The notes under the pieces were generated by a model that saw only the letters and a list, made by a program, of their open reading frames with translations, was not told where the DNA came from and did no database searches. The translations under genes were made by a program, and so were the position numbers. This document shows positions 32,029 to 42,241 of a stretch of 64,000 nt of DNA, piece after piece (the stretch's first letter is position 1; the number at the start of each line of letters is the position of its first letter). Source of the stretch: Cryoendolithus antarcticus (lineage: Eukaryota; Ascomycota; Dothideomycetes; Cladosporiales; Cladosporiaceae); assembly GCA_002077065.1 (NCBI GenBank), contig NAJO01000020.1, positions 62,001 to 126,000 of the forward strand. The letters are read 5' to 3'.

Positions 32029-32268
32029 GGTTGCGGTAGAGACTGTGTGGAGTGAGTCGCACAAGTTGAGTAACTACTGTCGGGTTCTGTAACGCCATCA
32101 GCTGCAACATTCCCCGCTGTGGTATTTCGCATACAAATCGCTCGGCTAAACTTTCCTTGCGCGTGAAGTAAGGGTCCAAGAAATTTCCTATGCTCCTCTG
32201 CGTTTGCGATTTCACGCTCACACTGGGTACTAAACCTCTCGCCACACTGTCTGGCATTCAACAACATC
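32029..32268. promoter_or_regulatory. Divergent promoter between GIR2 and ACL4
   Basis: Only 240 nt separate the two start codons, so the genes very likely share a bidirectional promoter. Both products serve translation or ribosome assembly, which would make co-regulation sensible. Confidence 0.6.
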
Positions 32269-33489
32269 ATGGCCAAGACGAAGCCCAGCAAGGCTGATAA
32301 GCAGATCAAGAAGCAATCGAAGCCTACTACCAATGGCCATACCACTGAAATGCCAGAGGAACTTTACGCCTCGGCATTGACTCTAGTCGAGACCTCGCAA
32401 CCTCAGGAAGCACTTGAGCAAGCGAAGAAACTATGGCTCGCAGTCCAGGATCAGTCTACGGCAGCCATGCTTCCCTCACTCAATCTGCTGGGCGAAATCT
32501 CAGTTGAGCTAGGCGAGATTGATGAGGCACGCACCTACTTCGAGAAGGCCGCCACGCTTGACCCGGAGGGCACAGTCGAAGGTCCTCTAGGTGGTGGAGC
32601 CGAGAAATTCCTCTGGCTCGCACAGCTGAACGAGGAAGGCGGCCAGCAAAGTGTGCACTGGTTCGAGAAAGGTGTGCAGGCACTGCAGCGTGAGATCGCT
32701 GCTCTGGAGTCTGGTCAGGATGTTGGGCTTAGCGAAGAGGAGCTTCTCATTTTTCGAGTGGAGAAGAAGCGCAAGCTCGCTAAAGCTCTTTGCGGGATCG
32801 TAGAGGTCTACATGACTGATCTCTCATGGGAGGACGATGCAGAGGCGAGATGCGAATCGCTCGTCACGCAGGCTATGACTGTGGAAGACGAGACGAGCCC
32901 GGAGATCTTGCAAACATTGGCTTCTGTGAGACTGTCGCAGGAAAGAAAGGAGGACGCGCAGGCTGCATTGAAGCGATCTATGGCTGTCTGGGAGGACCTT
33001 GAGCCCGAAGATCCGGAAGTGCCTGACTTCGCTTGTCGGATCTCATTGACTCGACTACTGATGGAGGCAGAGCTGGAGAGTGATGCAATGGATGTGTTGG
33101 AGCGACTCGTGCAGGAAGACGATCAGAGTGTCGAGGCGTGGTATCTCGGTGGTTGGTGTCAGCATCTTGTAGCAGGTAAGATTCACGCGGAAGGAACCAA
33201 TGGCAACACGAATGGCGACGTAGACGCAAACGGAACATCTAAGGGGTCCAGTCTGCTCAGAGGCAGCAGGCGATGGCTGTCGAGGTCCCTGGAGCTGCAC
33301 GACACGCTCGACTACGAAGACGAACGCCTAAAGCAGCATGCAGAAGAGCTCGTTCAAGAGCTCGAAGCGACTCTGGGGCCTCAAGTGGAAGGTGACGATG
33401 GAGATGAATCTGGGGAGGAGTGGAGCGGCATCGAAAACGACTCCGACGCTCAAGACGGTGCAGATGATGTTGAGATGGAGGACTCGTGA
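32269..33489 (+). CDS. ACL4: Acl4-like TPR chaperone of ribosomal protein uL4
   Basis: Intronless, 406 residues. The Lys-rich start (MAKTKPSKADKQIKKQSK) is followed by TPR repeats: LYASALTLVETSQPQEALEQ, LNLLGEISVELGEIDEARTY with FEKAATLDPEG, EKFLWLAQLNEEGGQQSVHW, and later ILQTLASVRLSQERKEDAQA and DQSVEAWYLGGWCQHLV. It ends in an acidic tail (EGDDGDESGEEWSGIEND). Yeast Acl4 captures nascent Rpl4 (uL4), escorts it to the nucleus and hands it to pre-60S particles; the TPR superhelix and acidic tail fit. A low-complexity Asn/Gly insert lies near residues 307-325. Assignment rests on the whole-length pattern and is fairly strong. Confidence 0.85.
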   Translation: MAKTKPSKADKQIKKQSKPTTNGHTTEMPEELYASALTLVETSQPQEALEQAKKLWLAVQDQSTAAMLPSLNLLGEISVELGEIDEARTYFEKAATLDPEGTVEGPLGGGAEKFLWLAQLNEEGGQQSVHWFEKGVQALQREIAALESGQDVGLSEEELLIFRVEKKRKLAKALCGIVEVYMTDLSWEDDAEARCESLVTQAMTVEDETSPEILQTLASVRLSQERKEDAQAALKRSMAVWEDLEPEDPEVPDFACRISLTRLLMEAELESDAMDVLERLVQEDDQSVEAWYLGGWCQHLVAGKIHAEGTNGNTNGDVDANGTSKGSSLLRGSRRWLSRSLELHDTLDYEDERLKQHAEELVQELEATLGPQVEGDDGDESGEEWSGIENDSDAQDGADDVEMEDS

Positions 33490-35924
33490 CGAGTATCTCC
33501 TCTACAATCCGCGCCACTCGCCGGATGTGTAGCTGCGGCCAACTTTGTCACTTGACTGGAAGTCTCCGATCGACACAATCGATAATTTCACGGCGAAGCT
33601 GCCTCTCGCGCAGCCTTGTCTAGCCATTTGGATCTAAGCTGCCCTCCAGGCCTCTGAGCTCATCGCTTACTTCCGAGGCCCACCACCCAGTCGTCAATGT
33701 TGCCTTGCACAGCTCACGCAATCTGCTATGCTCCCAGCCACATCACCTCTCGCCGACTGTCATCAAGATAAAGTTCCGGCGAACGCGCCATAGCGGGCTA
33801 GGAGACTTTGCCGAACCATGGTTCGCTCTTCCTCCAACGTTCCCGGAAGTCCTCTGACAGGCCTACCATGCCTGAAATGTACGCATTCACATCCATCTCC
33901 TGCAGGTACTCCGGCGTGACCGCCGAACCTCGATCTTGTCGCAGTTACTCATCGCAAGGTGGAGCTGAAAGTGCGATGTCAACCAGATTTCGATGTGGAG
34001 CAAATGTGGAGGACGTAGGGCAGAGACAGGGTTCCCGGCACGGCCGTTGGCGATAGACGCTAGGTATCGATGAAGGGTATAGCTTCAATGGTCAAGTAAC
34101 AGTGGTTACGACGTTTAGCTAGCAGTCTAAGAAACTCAATCCCAACCTCAAGTCAAGTATGTATAAACATCCGCCCCTAGCACTCTGGTCACGGAGGCAG
34201 CGAACACATCCTGCAATCACCCACCCAACGACCACAATACCGGGCTCGTCATCATGAACAGCACTTTCTCACATGCTCGAGTGGCTGCACTTCACTGCAA
34301 GCCATTTCCGTCACCGCTTTCTGATTCGCTCGCTCCGGCTCGAGAACATTGATTGGCAGCAGTAGGATGTTCTGAGACGTGGTGTGGTCGTACAGGGCGC
34401 GCTGCTTCCGGCTAGTGTGCATTCCGCGGTCACCGTTAAGCGGTTGCTGCCGATGCTGGGTACCGTCGCTGTTTGCGGGTCCTTGCAGGTGACGGGAGAG
34501 GGTGTGCATATGCACGATGATGGGAGGGTTGCGGACTGAAGATAATAATTGATAGAGATGGAGACTGAATGCTGTAGAATACCACTCATTGGTCTGCCAG
34601 AGTAAGCAGGATGCTCACCTCAATCTCAAGTCCCAGTGTGTGCAACGGCCAGTGTCAAACAGTGCCACGATCCAAGCGCCCCAGATCGTGGATCAGACGC
34701 ACCTACCCGACGACTATGTTCACATCATGCAGCGTTCGTAGATGCCGTGCAGGTACGCTCGAAGCGTGGATGATGATCTTCCAACGCCGCTTCCGGGTGC
34801 CGAAAGTCTCGCCGCCAGGAGTAGCAGTATTCGGAGGTTGCTATGGGCAAAGTGAGGAATGTAGGCATGGTCTGTGTAACAAACAAGCCTCACGCGCATT
34901 CCGCGCTCGAGCACCCATCCCGCGCTGCTGACCGTTGAGCGGTCGCTGGCGCGTTGAACCTTGATCGAGCACTCATATGACCGCAATGCACATCAACAAG
35001 TCAGTCTGCTCGCCAGGCACTCGCTCTCCACGGGTCGAGCAGCATAGATGCAAGTGATGGAGCTTGAGCCGACGGGGAAGCTTTGGGTCTAGTCAGTCCC
35101 ACCGACGAGATGTGGCGCGGATCACCGTACATCCTGACTGCACGAGCAGGCATGACCAGCCTGGCGGTGCAGAACGTCTGAAGCAGCGCCTATGTCCGCT
35201 CACAGGACTCGCAGCTGAGGCAAAGGGCATTGCGAAGCTCTATATCACCATCGTTGAAGTGTCGTCGGCATGCGCGAGCGCTGTGCAAGCGGTACTCTTC
35301 CGAAAGCGGCGATCTGAGACTCACATGCGGGCCTGGGCTCCAAGACACCTACGGATGCGGTGAACGACTCATTACTGTCCGTCTTCAGCGTCTACACTGT
35401 CGTCCCTAGAACGCTGTCAGCAGTACTCGAGAAGTGCACGCTACAAGTACTTCTTCGTCTTGCCCTCGCACAAAGGCTCTTGTCTGAGATCTTTCTCCTC
35501 GCCTCCCTTTCTGTCTCTTGACTGCTAGACATCAGCTTCTTTTCGCACGATCCCGAGACAAAGCCGTCACCAGACAACGACACCAGAGTCAGCCTTGCAA
35601 AGTGTTTGAAGCACACAAGGAACTCCCAGACCACGCGAACATAGCAAAGAACGACAAGTCGGGTCCTGTCCAAGCAAGACAAAGTTCTCCTTTGCAGCGG
35701 CTTAGTGCGTTAGGTATGCCCCTATCCCTTGTGTCCACAGCTGTTCATGCATCCTGGCGAGCGGAACAAGCTGCCGGGCGCAATCCATAGCAAATGTATC
35801 TCACATACTTACAAGACATGCAGCAGGTCATCAACGGACTTCTTGTGTACCATTGGTACCGGCGGCCGATCCATTGCCCGCGCGACAGCCCTCCGTTGTC
35901 CTAGACTACAGCGGAAGTACCGCA
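33490..35924. other. Long upstream interval of the HMG-box gene
   Basis: About 2.4 kb without a supported gene. Short ORFs on both strands (up to 107 codons) lack motifs. Long upstream regions are common for fungal developmental transcription factors, so much of this may be promoter and 5' UTR. An upstream in-frame ATG at 35853 would add 24 residues to the HMG protein. Confidence 0.4.
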
Positions 35925-37434
35925 ATGTCTACCATCGTCGTTGCTCGTCGTCCTTCTCCGGTGGAAGACTATGGTCTTAGCGCCATTGCAGAGCACAATG
36001 CTCAAGGTACTGAGCGTTTCCCTCCGTACGGGGACCAGGAGAAAGGCCTTGGCATCTGCGTGAGTAAAAGCCTTGCACACCTCTGACCATGACGAAGCTG
36101 ACCGACGATTACAGCATGATGGCTACGCCGCAGCATATCAGGGCTCATATGTCCAGAATCCACCAACACCCAGTCCAAGTGATGGTGTCCGCACACGAAG
36201 TGGTCGTACAACCAGAAGGACCGACTCACCCTTCAGCACTTCAAAGTCCAGAGTCTCCAAGTCGCCGTCCAGCAAGCCCAAGAAGGGCAAGAAAAGCAAG
36301 CTCGACAAGTCGAAAACTCCACAGCTCACTGCACCGCTCTCTGTCTTGACGAAAGACATGACCGTTCCAACGAAAAACATGGATGAATGGGTCAACAGAT
36401 CAATTGAAGTCCGTCAGCAAGAGGTGGAGAAACGCAATGGATATGTCACACGGCCGATGAATTCCTTCATGCTGTATCGGTCCTGCTATGCCGAGCGCAC
36501 TAAGCAATGGTGCACGCAGAACAATCACCAAGTGGTGTCTTCTGTGTCAGGCGAGAGTTGGCCGATGGAGCCGCCCGAAGTCCGAGAGAGGTTCAACGAG
36601 TGGGCCAAGCAGGAACGCGCCAACCATGCTGCCGCTCATCCAGACTACAAGTTCTCGCCCAGCAAGTGGCCCAACAAGCGACGCAAGGATGACGACTTCG
36701 ATGTCGAAGACGCTAGTGAGCTAGGCGATCCAGATGCTGAGTACCGTGGGGCCCGCAGTGTCCGCACTCGTCGTGGGCACACACAAGAGCCCGTGTACGT
36801 CCCCAGCAGTCATGGTTTCGAGACAACACCATATTATCAGCAGCCTACTGGCTACGAGCAGTCGCAGTTCCAGTACGCCAATCCAGGTCGCCCACTAGCC
36901 TCGAATGTCGCATACGATCAGCATGGTCTGCCATACAATCCGCAGACCAACACATACATCCAGACGACAGTCCCACATCCTCAGTACCAGTACGCTGTTC
37001 AGGAGCCAGTGCCGCCACGCGCGCCATCGCCGTCGCTCGGCAGCTACGGTCTCCCAGGTGGCCAGGCACAGAGCATTTACGCATCATCGCGGACATCCAC
37101 GCCAATGCAGCAATACAACCAGTACGGTCAGCCAGTCTATCAGCAGTACGCAACTCAGCCGTATCACCAGCCAGGTCAATTTGGTACCCCAGTGCCGCAG
37201 ATGTACTCAGAGCATCAGCGGTACTTACAGTCACAGCTCCAGCCGCAAGAAGTCCTCGACCCTTCTCTGGCGGCTATGTTGAACGAGCATGGCCAGGTGT
37301 TGCCAGTAGATGCGCACTTTGAGTCGGCATTGGGGGATCTGTCGGGTGACTTTCAGCTAGAGTACTATGATCAGCAGACAAGTCCTGACGCGACCCTGGC
37401 GCCGCAGTGGTCCCCGACCGATGCATTGAAGTGA
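35925..37434 (+). CDS. HMG-box transcription factor (Ste11/FMF-1-like)
   Basis: Exons 35925-36059 and 36115-37434 (55-nt intron with GTGAGT donor and TTACAG acceptor) give 484 residues. The N-terminus (MSTIVVARRPSPVEDYGLSA) precedes a basic Ser/Lys-rich stretch (SSKPKKGKKSKLDKSK). The HMG box is at about residues 155-235: GYVTRPMNSFMLYRSCYAER, then NHQVVSSVSGESWPMEPPEV, and AHPDYKFSPSKWPNKRR. The RPMNSFMLYR and NHQVVS signatures resemble the sequence-specific HMG factors Ste11 (fission yeast) and FMF-1 (Neurospora), regulators of mating and fertility; this is from memory. The C-terminal half is rich in Gln, Tyr and Pro (many QY/YQQ steps), a likely activation domain. No MAT idiomorph partner or APN2/SLA2 flanks are nearby, so it is not the mating-type gene itself. 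Confidence 0.85.
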
Positions 37435-38027
37435 GGAGGTGACATAGCAAGCATTGCCGGGCGACACGCTAGATGATGGAAGATTCAGGAGAGTGTGGTG
37501 CCAATGGTGGCGATAGATTTCGTAGTCAGTCGCAAGACGCACTTGAGATACCCATTCGTACTTACTTTGCCACTCTCATCGTCACCCTTACGGTATATAT
37601 GTGAGGACGAGTCAGCTCAACAGAACAATGCCTTTGTATTCTCTGTGCCCCTGTTACACCACGGGTAGATGCATCTCCTGTAGCAGCCTGTGACACCTGG
37701 CGATCGCGTAGAATCTGCGCGTCGCATCGATTGTAGACGCTCGCACATCAGTTCTGGCTTTCTACCGTCGGAGCTCACTTCTTTGCGGTCGAACGCGCGT
37801 ATCTGTCAATGTCAGACAGCATACCATCGATTGATTGCCTGTGGTACGATGAAAGTGAAGGTGCTTACCTCAGCTCGCCCGCTTGATGAGCCGTGCAAAG
37901 CCGCCAGATCACCTCGGCCTAGCGACGAGCCAAAACATTCCAATGAAGTTAAGTGATTTCTCGGCCCAGCATATCAAGATGTAGTCTCAACGCTCCCTCG
38001 CCTCTCGAGAGGAGTGTACAAATCATC
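37435..38027. other. Intergenic interval
   Basis: About 590 nt between two plus-strand genes. An 88-codon ORF (37690-37956) has no recognisable feature. Confidence 0.4.
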
Positions 38028-39443
38028 ATGGCCACTTTTACCCCCAGGATCGCCCGCTCCATAGCGCGACAGACAGTCTCTCAGCGTCGCCAATGTCTCT
38101 ACTTCAGATCGTTCACCACTTCCCACAGACAAGCAATCGTAAAGCCATTCCTCCTCGCAGACATAGGCGAAGGCATAACAGAATGTCAAGTCATACAATG
38201 GTTCGTGCAGCCGGGCGCGAGAGTCGAACAATTCGACAAGCTCTGCGAGGTACAGTCGGACAAAGCCAGTGTCGACATCACCAGCCCATTCGATGGAGTG
38301 ATCAAGAAGCTACACTATGCGCCGGATGATATGGCAATCACTGGGAAGCCATTGGTCGATATTGACATACAGGGGGAAATCGGTGAGGAGGAAAGCAATC
38401 TACTGGGCGGGGCAGACAAGGCTTCGACTACTGAGAAGTCAAGCGGTGTGGAGACGGTGAGCAGAGAGCAGAGTGTCAAGGTGGAGGGCGGCGTTCCCTC
38501 AAGAACCGGTCCCTCAAGCTCAGGCGGTGGCGAGCGTACACCTCGAAAAGTCAATGGAGATCTGGCGACGCTCGCGACACCTGCTGTGCGACATCTTACG
38601 AAGGAGCTGAACGTCAAGATCTCGGACGTGTCGGGCTCCGGGAGGGACGGACGAGTACTGAAGGAGGACGTACACCGTCACGTATCTCAAGCAAGCACAA
38701 CTTCGATCCCCAGCCAGCCTCAATCCACGCCCGTACAAGGGGATCGCACAACGAACCTCACACCGGTGCAAAACCAGATGTTCAAGCTCATGACTAGATC
38801 CTTGACGATCCCACACTTCCTGTACAGCTGTAGCGCCGACATGACAGGGCTCACGGGCATCCGCAAGACGCTCAACGGATCAAAGACAACAGACAAGCTC
38901 ACCCACTTGCCATTCATATTGAAGGCGGTCAGCATGGCACTTCGACGGCATACTCTACTGAACTCAACACTGGACACATCGGACCCGAAGAAACCGACCC
39001 TCACATCCTTCGCCGCCCACAACTTTGGCGTTGCAGTCGATACGCCGTCTGGTCTGCTCGTGCCAGTGTTGAAAACTGTACAGAATATGAGCATTGGCGA
39101 GATTGCAAGTCGGCTTCGAGAACTCTCTGAAAAGGCTCGCAACAACAAGCTGGCTCCGGACGACTTCAAAGGGGCTACCTTCACGGTCTCGAATATTGGC
39201 TCTGTCGGTGGAGGTGTAGTGTCGCCTGTCATCAGCGAGCCACAGGTCGCAATACTCGGCATTGGCCGGAGCAGAGTTGTGCCAGCATTTGACGCGAATG
39301 ACGAGCTTGTCAAGCGGGAAGAGCTGGTACTGAGCTGGAGTGCGGATCATCGCGTTGTAGATGGTGCAGAGTGTGCGCGATGTGCTGAGAGGGTAAAGTC
39401 TCTGCTTGAAGCTCCCGCAGCGATGCTCGTCGAAATGCGATAA
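38028..39443 (+). CDS. Branched-chain 2-oxoacid dehydrogenase E2 (dihydrolipoyl transacylase)
   Basis: Intronless, 471 residues from the ATG at 38028 (an in-frame ATG at 37953 would precede the targeting peptide). Residues 1-35 (MATFTPRIARSIARQTVSQR, then SFTTSHRQ) are a mitochondrial presequence. Lipoyl domain about 36-112, with FLLADIGEGITECQVIQWFV and the lipoyl lysine in EVQSDKASVDITSPF. Peripheral subunit-binding domain about 183-222 (LATPAVRHLTKELNVKISDV, SGRDGRVLKEDV). Acyltransferase domain about 240-471, ending with the catalytic SADHRVVDGAE. A single lipoyl domain with QSDKA (not ETDKA) points to the branched-chain enzyme, and no extra domain is present. It transfers branched acyl groups to CoA in valine, leucine and isoleucine breakdown in the matrix. 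The next gene is also an amino-acid catabolic enzyme. Confidence 0.93.
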   Translation: MATFTPRIARSIARQTVSQRRQCLYFRSFTTSHRQAIVKPFLLADIGEGITECQVIQWFVQPGARVEQFDKLCEVQSDKASVDITSPFDGVIKKLHYAPDDMAITGKPLVDIDIQGEIGEEESNLLGGADKASTTEKSSGVETVSREQSVKVEGGVPSRTGPSSSGGGERTPRKVNGDLATLATPAVRHLTKELNVKISDVSGSGRDGRVLKEDVHRHVSQASTTSIPSQPQSTPVQGDRTTNLTPVQNQMFKLMTRSLTIPHFLYSCSADMTGLTGIRKTLNGSKTTDKLTHLPFILKAVSMALRRHTLLNSTLDTSDPKKPTLTSFAAHNFGVAVDTPSGLLVPVLKTVQNMSIGEIASRLRELSEKARNNKLAPDDFKGATFTVSNIGSVGGGVVSPVISEPQVAILGIGRSRVVPAFDANDELVKREELVLSWSADHRVVDGAECARCAERVKSLLEAPAAMLVEMR

Positions 39444-39710
39444 ACTTTCATCCGACTCTCACGACGGACACTGGGTTCCTGCATGCCATCAAGGTCACAC
39501 AGCAGCCGACGATGGCCGCTGCAGGAACGCGTTCCACACGCGTCGAAGTGGGGCAAAATCCACCCCCACATTGACCAGCTTATCGCTATCTCGAATGCAG
39601 AGCCGAGCCTAAGCGATGGAGCTGTCTTCGAACATTTGCTCAAGTATCGCGAATAGTCCTGGCCTTCGTCATATCTGCTCATAAATCCACTCAGTATCAT
39701 CGTCGCCACG

Positions 39711-41513
39711 ATGTCGACCTTCAGCTCATCGACACGGACGCCAATGGCTTCACTACCGCGCACGATACGATCGGTGCCACGGCAAAGGGTACGACGATGC
39801 ATGTCGACACTTGCTGCGTTCAAGATACCAGAGATCAAGAATGAGCCAAATGTGAGGAACGCAAGAGGAGTAGTATACCGTCGCATACACTGACATCTGC
39901 AGAAACACTACACCAAAGGCTCGCCGGATCGGCAAGCACTCACAGAAGCCATGAAGTCACTGCGCCAACAAGCACCTATACAAGTACCAGCAGTAGTGGC
40001 AGGGAAGGAGCTGAAGTCCTCCCAAGTCACACAACAAGCAATGCCCATGTCACACAAAGACTCGCTAGCTTCATGGTCCAGCGCATCGTCCTCCGACGTC
40101 TCGACTGCTATCGACTCTGCCCTTGCCGCCAAAGCCGAGTGGGAGGGTCTACCATTCGCCGACCGAGCTGCAGTGTTCCTCAAAGCAGCAGATCTGATCA
40201 GCACGAAGTACAGATACGAGATCATGGCGGCGACCATGCTCGGGCAGGGGAAGAATGCGTGGCAGGCAGAGATTGATGCCGCGGCAGAGACATGCGACTT
40301 CCTGCGCTTCAATGTGCAGTACGCTCAAGAGCTATACGCGCAACAGCCAGCACACAACAGTCCAGGGATCTGGAACAGGGTGGAATACCGGCCGCTTGAG
40401 GGATTTGTGTACGCGATCACACCATTCAACTTTACAGCGATCGCGGGCAACCTACCCGCTGCACCGGCACTGATGGGTAATGTCGTGATCTGGAAGCCGA
40501 GTCCGAGTGCTATGGCATCGAGCTGGCTGCTGTACCGTATCTTGACAGAAGCTGGTCTGCCCGCCGAAGTCATACAGTTCGTGCCTGGCGACGCTGTCGA
40601 GGTGACGAAGACGGTATTGTCACATCCCGACTTCTCAGCACTCCACTACACTGGCAGTACCGCCGTCTTCCGATCATTATATGGCCAGATCGCAACAGGA
40701 GTAGCAGAGGGCAAGTATCGTGGCTATCCTCGGATAGTGGGCGAGACTGGTGGCAAGAACTTCCACTTAGTACACCACTCTGCTGACGTGGAGAACGCGG
40801 TCATCAATACTGTTCGCGGGGCTTTCGAGTACCAGGGACAGAAATGCTCAGCTACATCAAGAGCATACTTTCCGAAGAGCTCTTGGGATCAGGCAAAGCC
40901 ATTGCTTAAGACAGAAGTTGAGAAACTCAAGGTCGGCTCGCCCGAGGACTTCAGCAACTTCATAGGACCTGTCATTCACCAAGCATCGTTTGATAAGCTG
41001 TCAAAGGTCATTGATGACGCCAAGACCGACTCCGAGCTCGAGCTACTTGTTGGCGGGAAGTACGATAGCTCAGAAGGCTTCTACATTGACCCCACAATCT
41101 ACGTGACCAAGAACCCGGAACACAAGCTCATGTCTTCTGAGCTCTTTGGTCCCGTCATCTGCATATACGTGTACGACGACATGTCACCCTCACCTCAGCA
41201 GGCTTACGCGGATATCTGCAAGACCATCGACAGCACCTCAGACTACGCCCTCACTGGTGCAGTCTTCGCGCAGGATCGCAAGGCGCTGCGATTTGCTGAA
41301 GAAGCATTGCGGAATTCGGCTGGCAACTTCTATCTCAACTGCAAGAGCACCGGCGCTGTGGTAGCACAGCAGCCTTTTGGCGGTGCGAGAGCTTCTGGGA
41401 CAAATGACAAAGCTGGGTCGGCAAATTTGTTGTCGAGGTTCGTGAGCATGAGGGCTATCAAGGAGAGCTTCTTAGGCGAGTCGAAGGTGGAGTATCCGTC
41501 CAACGAAGTGTGA
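39711..41513 (+). CDS. PUT2: Delta-1-pyrroline-5-carboxylate dehydrogenase, mitochondrial
   Basis: Exons 39711-39851 and 39903-41513 with a 51-nt intron join FKIPEIKNEPN to KHYTKGSPDRQALTEAMKSL, which is the conserved start of this family; 583 residues. The N-terminus (SLPRTIRSVPRQRVRRCMST) is a mitochondrial targeting sequence. The aldehyde dehydrogenase fold shows YAITPFNFTAIAGNLPAAPA, the cofactor loop HYTGSTAVFRSL, the general-base Glu in VGETGGKNFHLV (about residue 327) and the catalytic Cys in YQGQKCSATSRAY (about 362), then SELFGPVICIYVY and QQPFGGARASGTNDK. It oxidises glutamate semialdehyde to glutamate with NAD+, the second step of proline use. All active-site residues are intact. 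Confidence 0.95.
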
Positions 41514-42241
41514 TGGGAGATTGGTCCTGGGACTCGCATGATCGCTGGGGTAACGGGACGTCCGTCTGAAGACTTACCATAAGGACTCCATGCCCAAAAA
41601 GCGATATAGGCTGAGGAGAGCACGTGCAAGACGGTACCTTGTTCAGTGACACGATCACCCCGGTAGTCTCATGCAGCCCTGCGGTAGCGGGCAATCAGCT
41701 ATGGGAATTCACGCCGTTGAGGCGCTTCCGCATGTAGAAGCCGGGCTGGCCGAGGGCGATCCTGCAGTTGAACATCGATTATGAATTCTCTGCTACAGTT
41801 GCGATCACTCCGGCAGATCAATCGATCCCTTTCTCAATGGGCATTTTTTGACACTTCGGCTTCCCGTCGGGACATTGATTTGACTTTTTCTTCCCCGCAA
41901 CGCGGTACGTGGCGAGCGGTCCGCGACGTGTGCTTTCACTTTGCTCCACCTTTCTCACAATTCAAGAAATCGCGAATTAAGAATTGTACTAGAAGCTTGC
42001 TACATGTACATTTGCCGCAGCGACTTCGGGAAGGCAGTCCCTTCTTGTTCTTGCTTTTCGCACCCCTCCTGACGTGTTTTCCCCATCTTCGCTTCGACCA
42101 TCTGGGCCTGTTCTGTTCGTGCGGAGGTGCTGCAGGGATCCGGTCGCGGCATACTGATTGGATTGCGTCTTCGGCCGCGTCCATAGCGTGCGATCTCGCC
42201 TTCTCTCTTCACAGCCCCCTCTGGATGCGCAGCTAGCTACC
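41514..42241. other. Intergenic interval
   Basis: About 730 nt upstream of the SulP transporter gene. T- and C-rich stretches (41870-41900, 42040-42080) look like promoter or 5' UTR sequence. No gene seen. Confidence 0.4.

Noticed and set aside
35925..37434. HMG-box gene as part of a mating-type locus
   Set aside because: The HMG box is of the Ste11/FMF-1 kind and the usual flanks (APN2, SLA2, MAT1-1 alpha-box gene) are absent.
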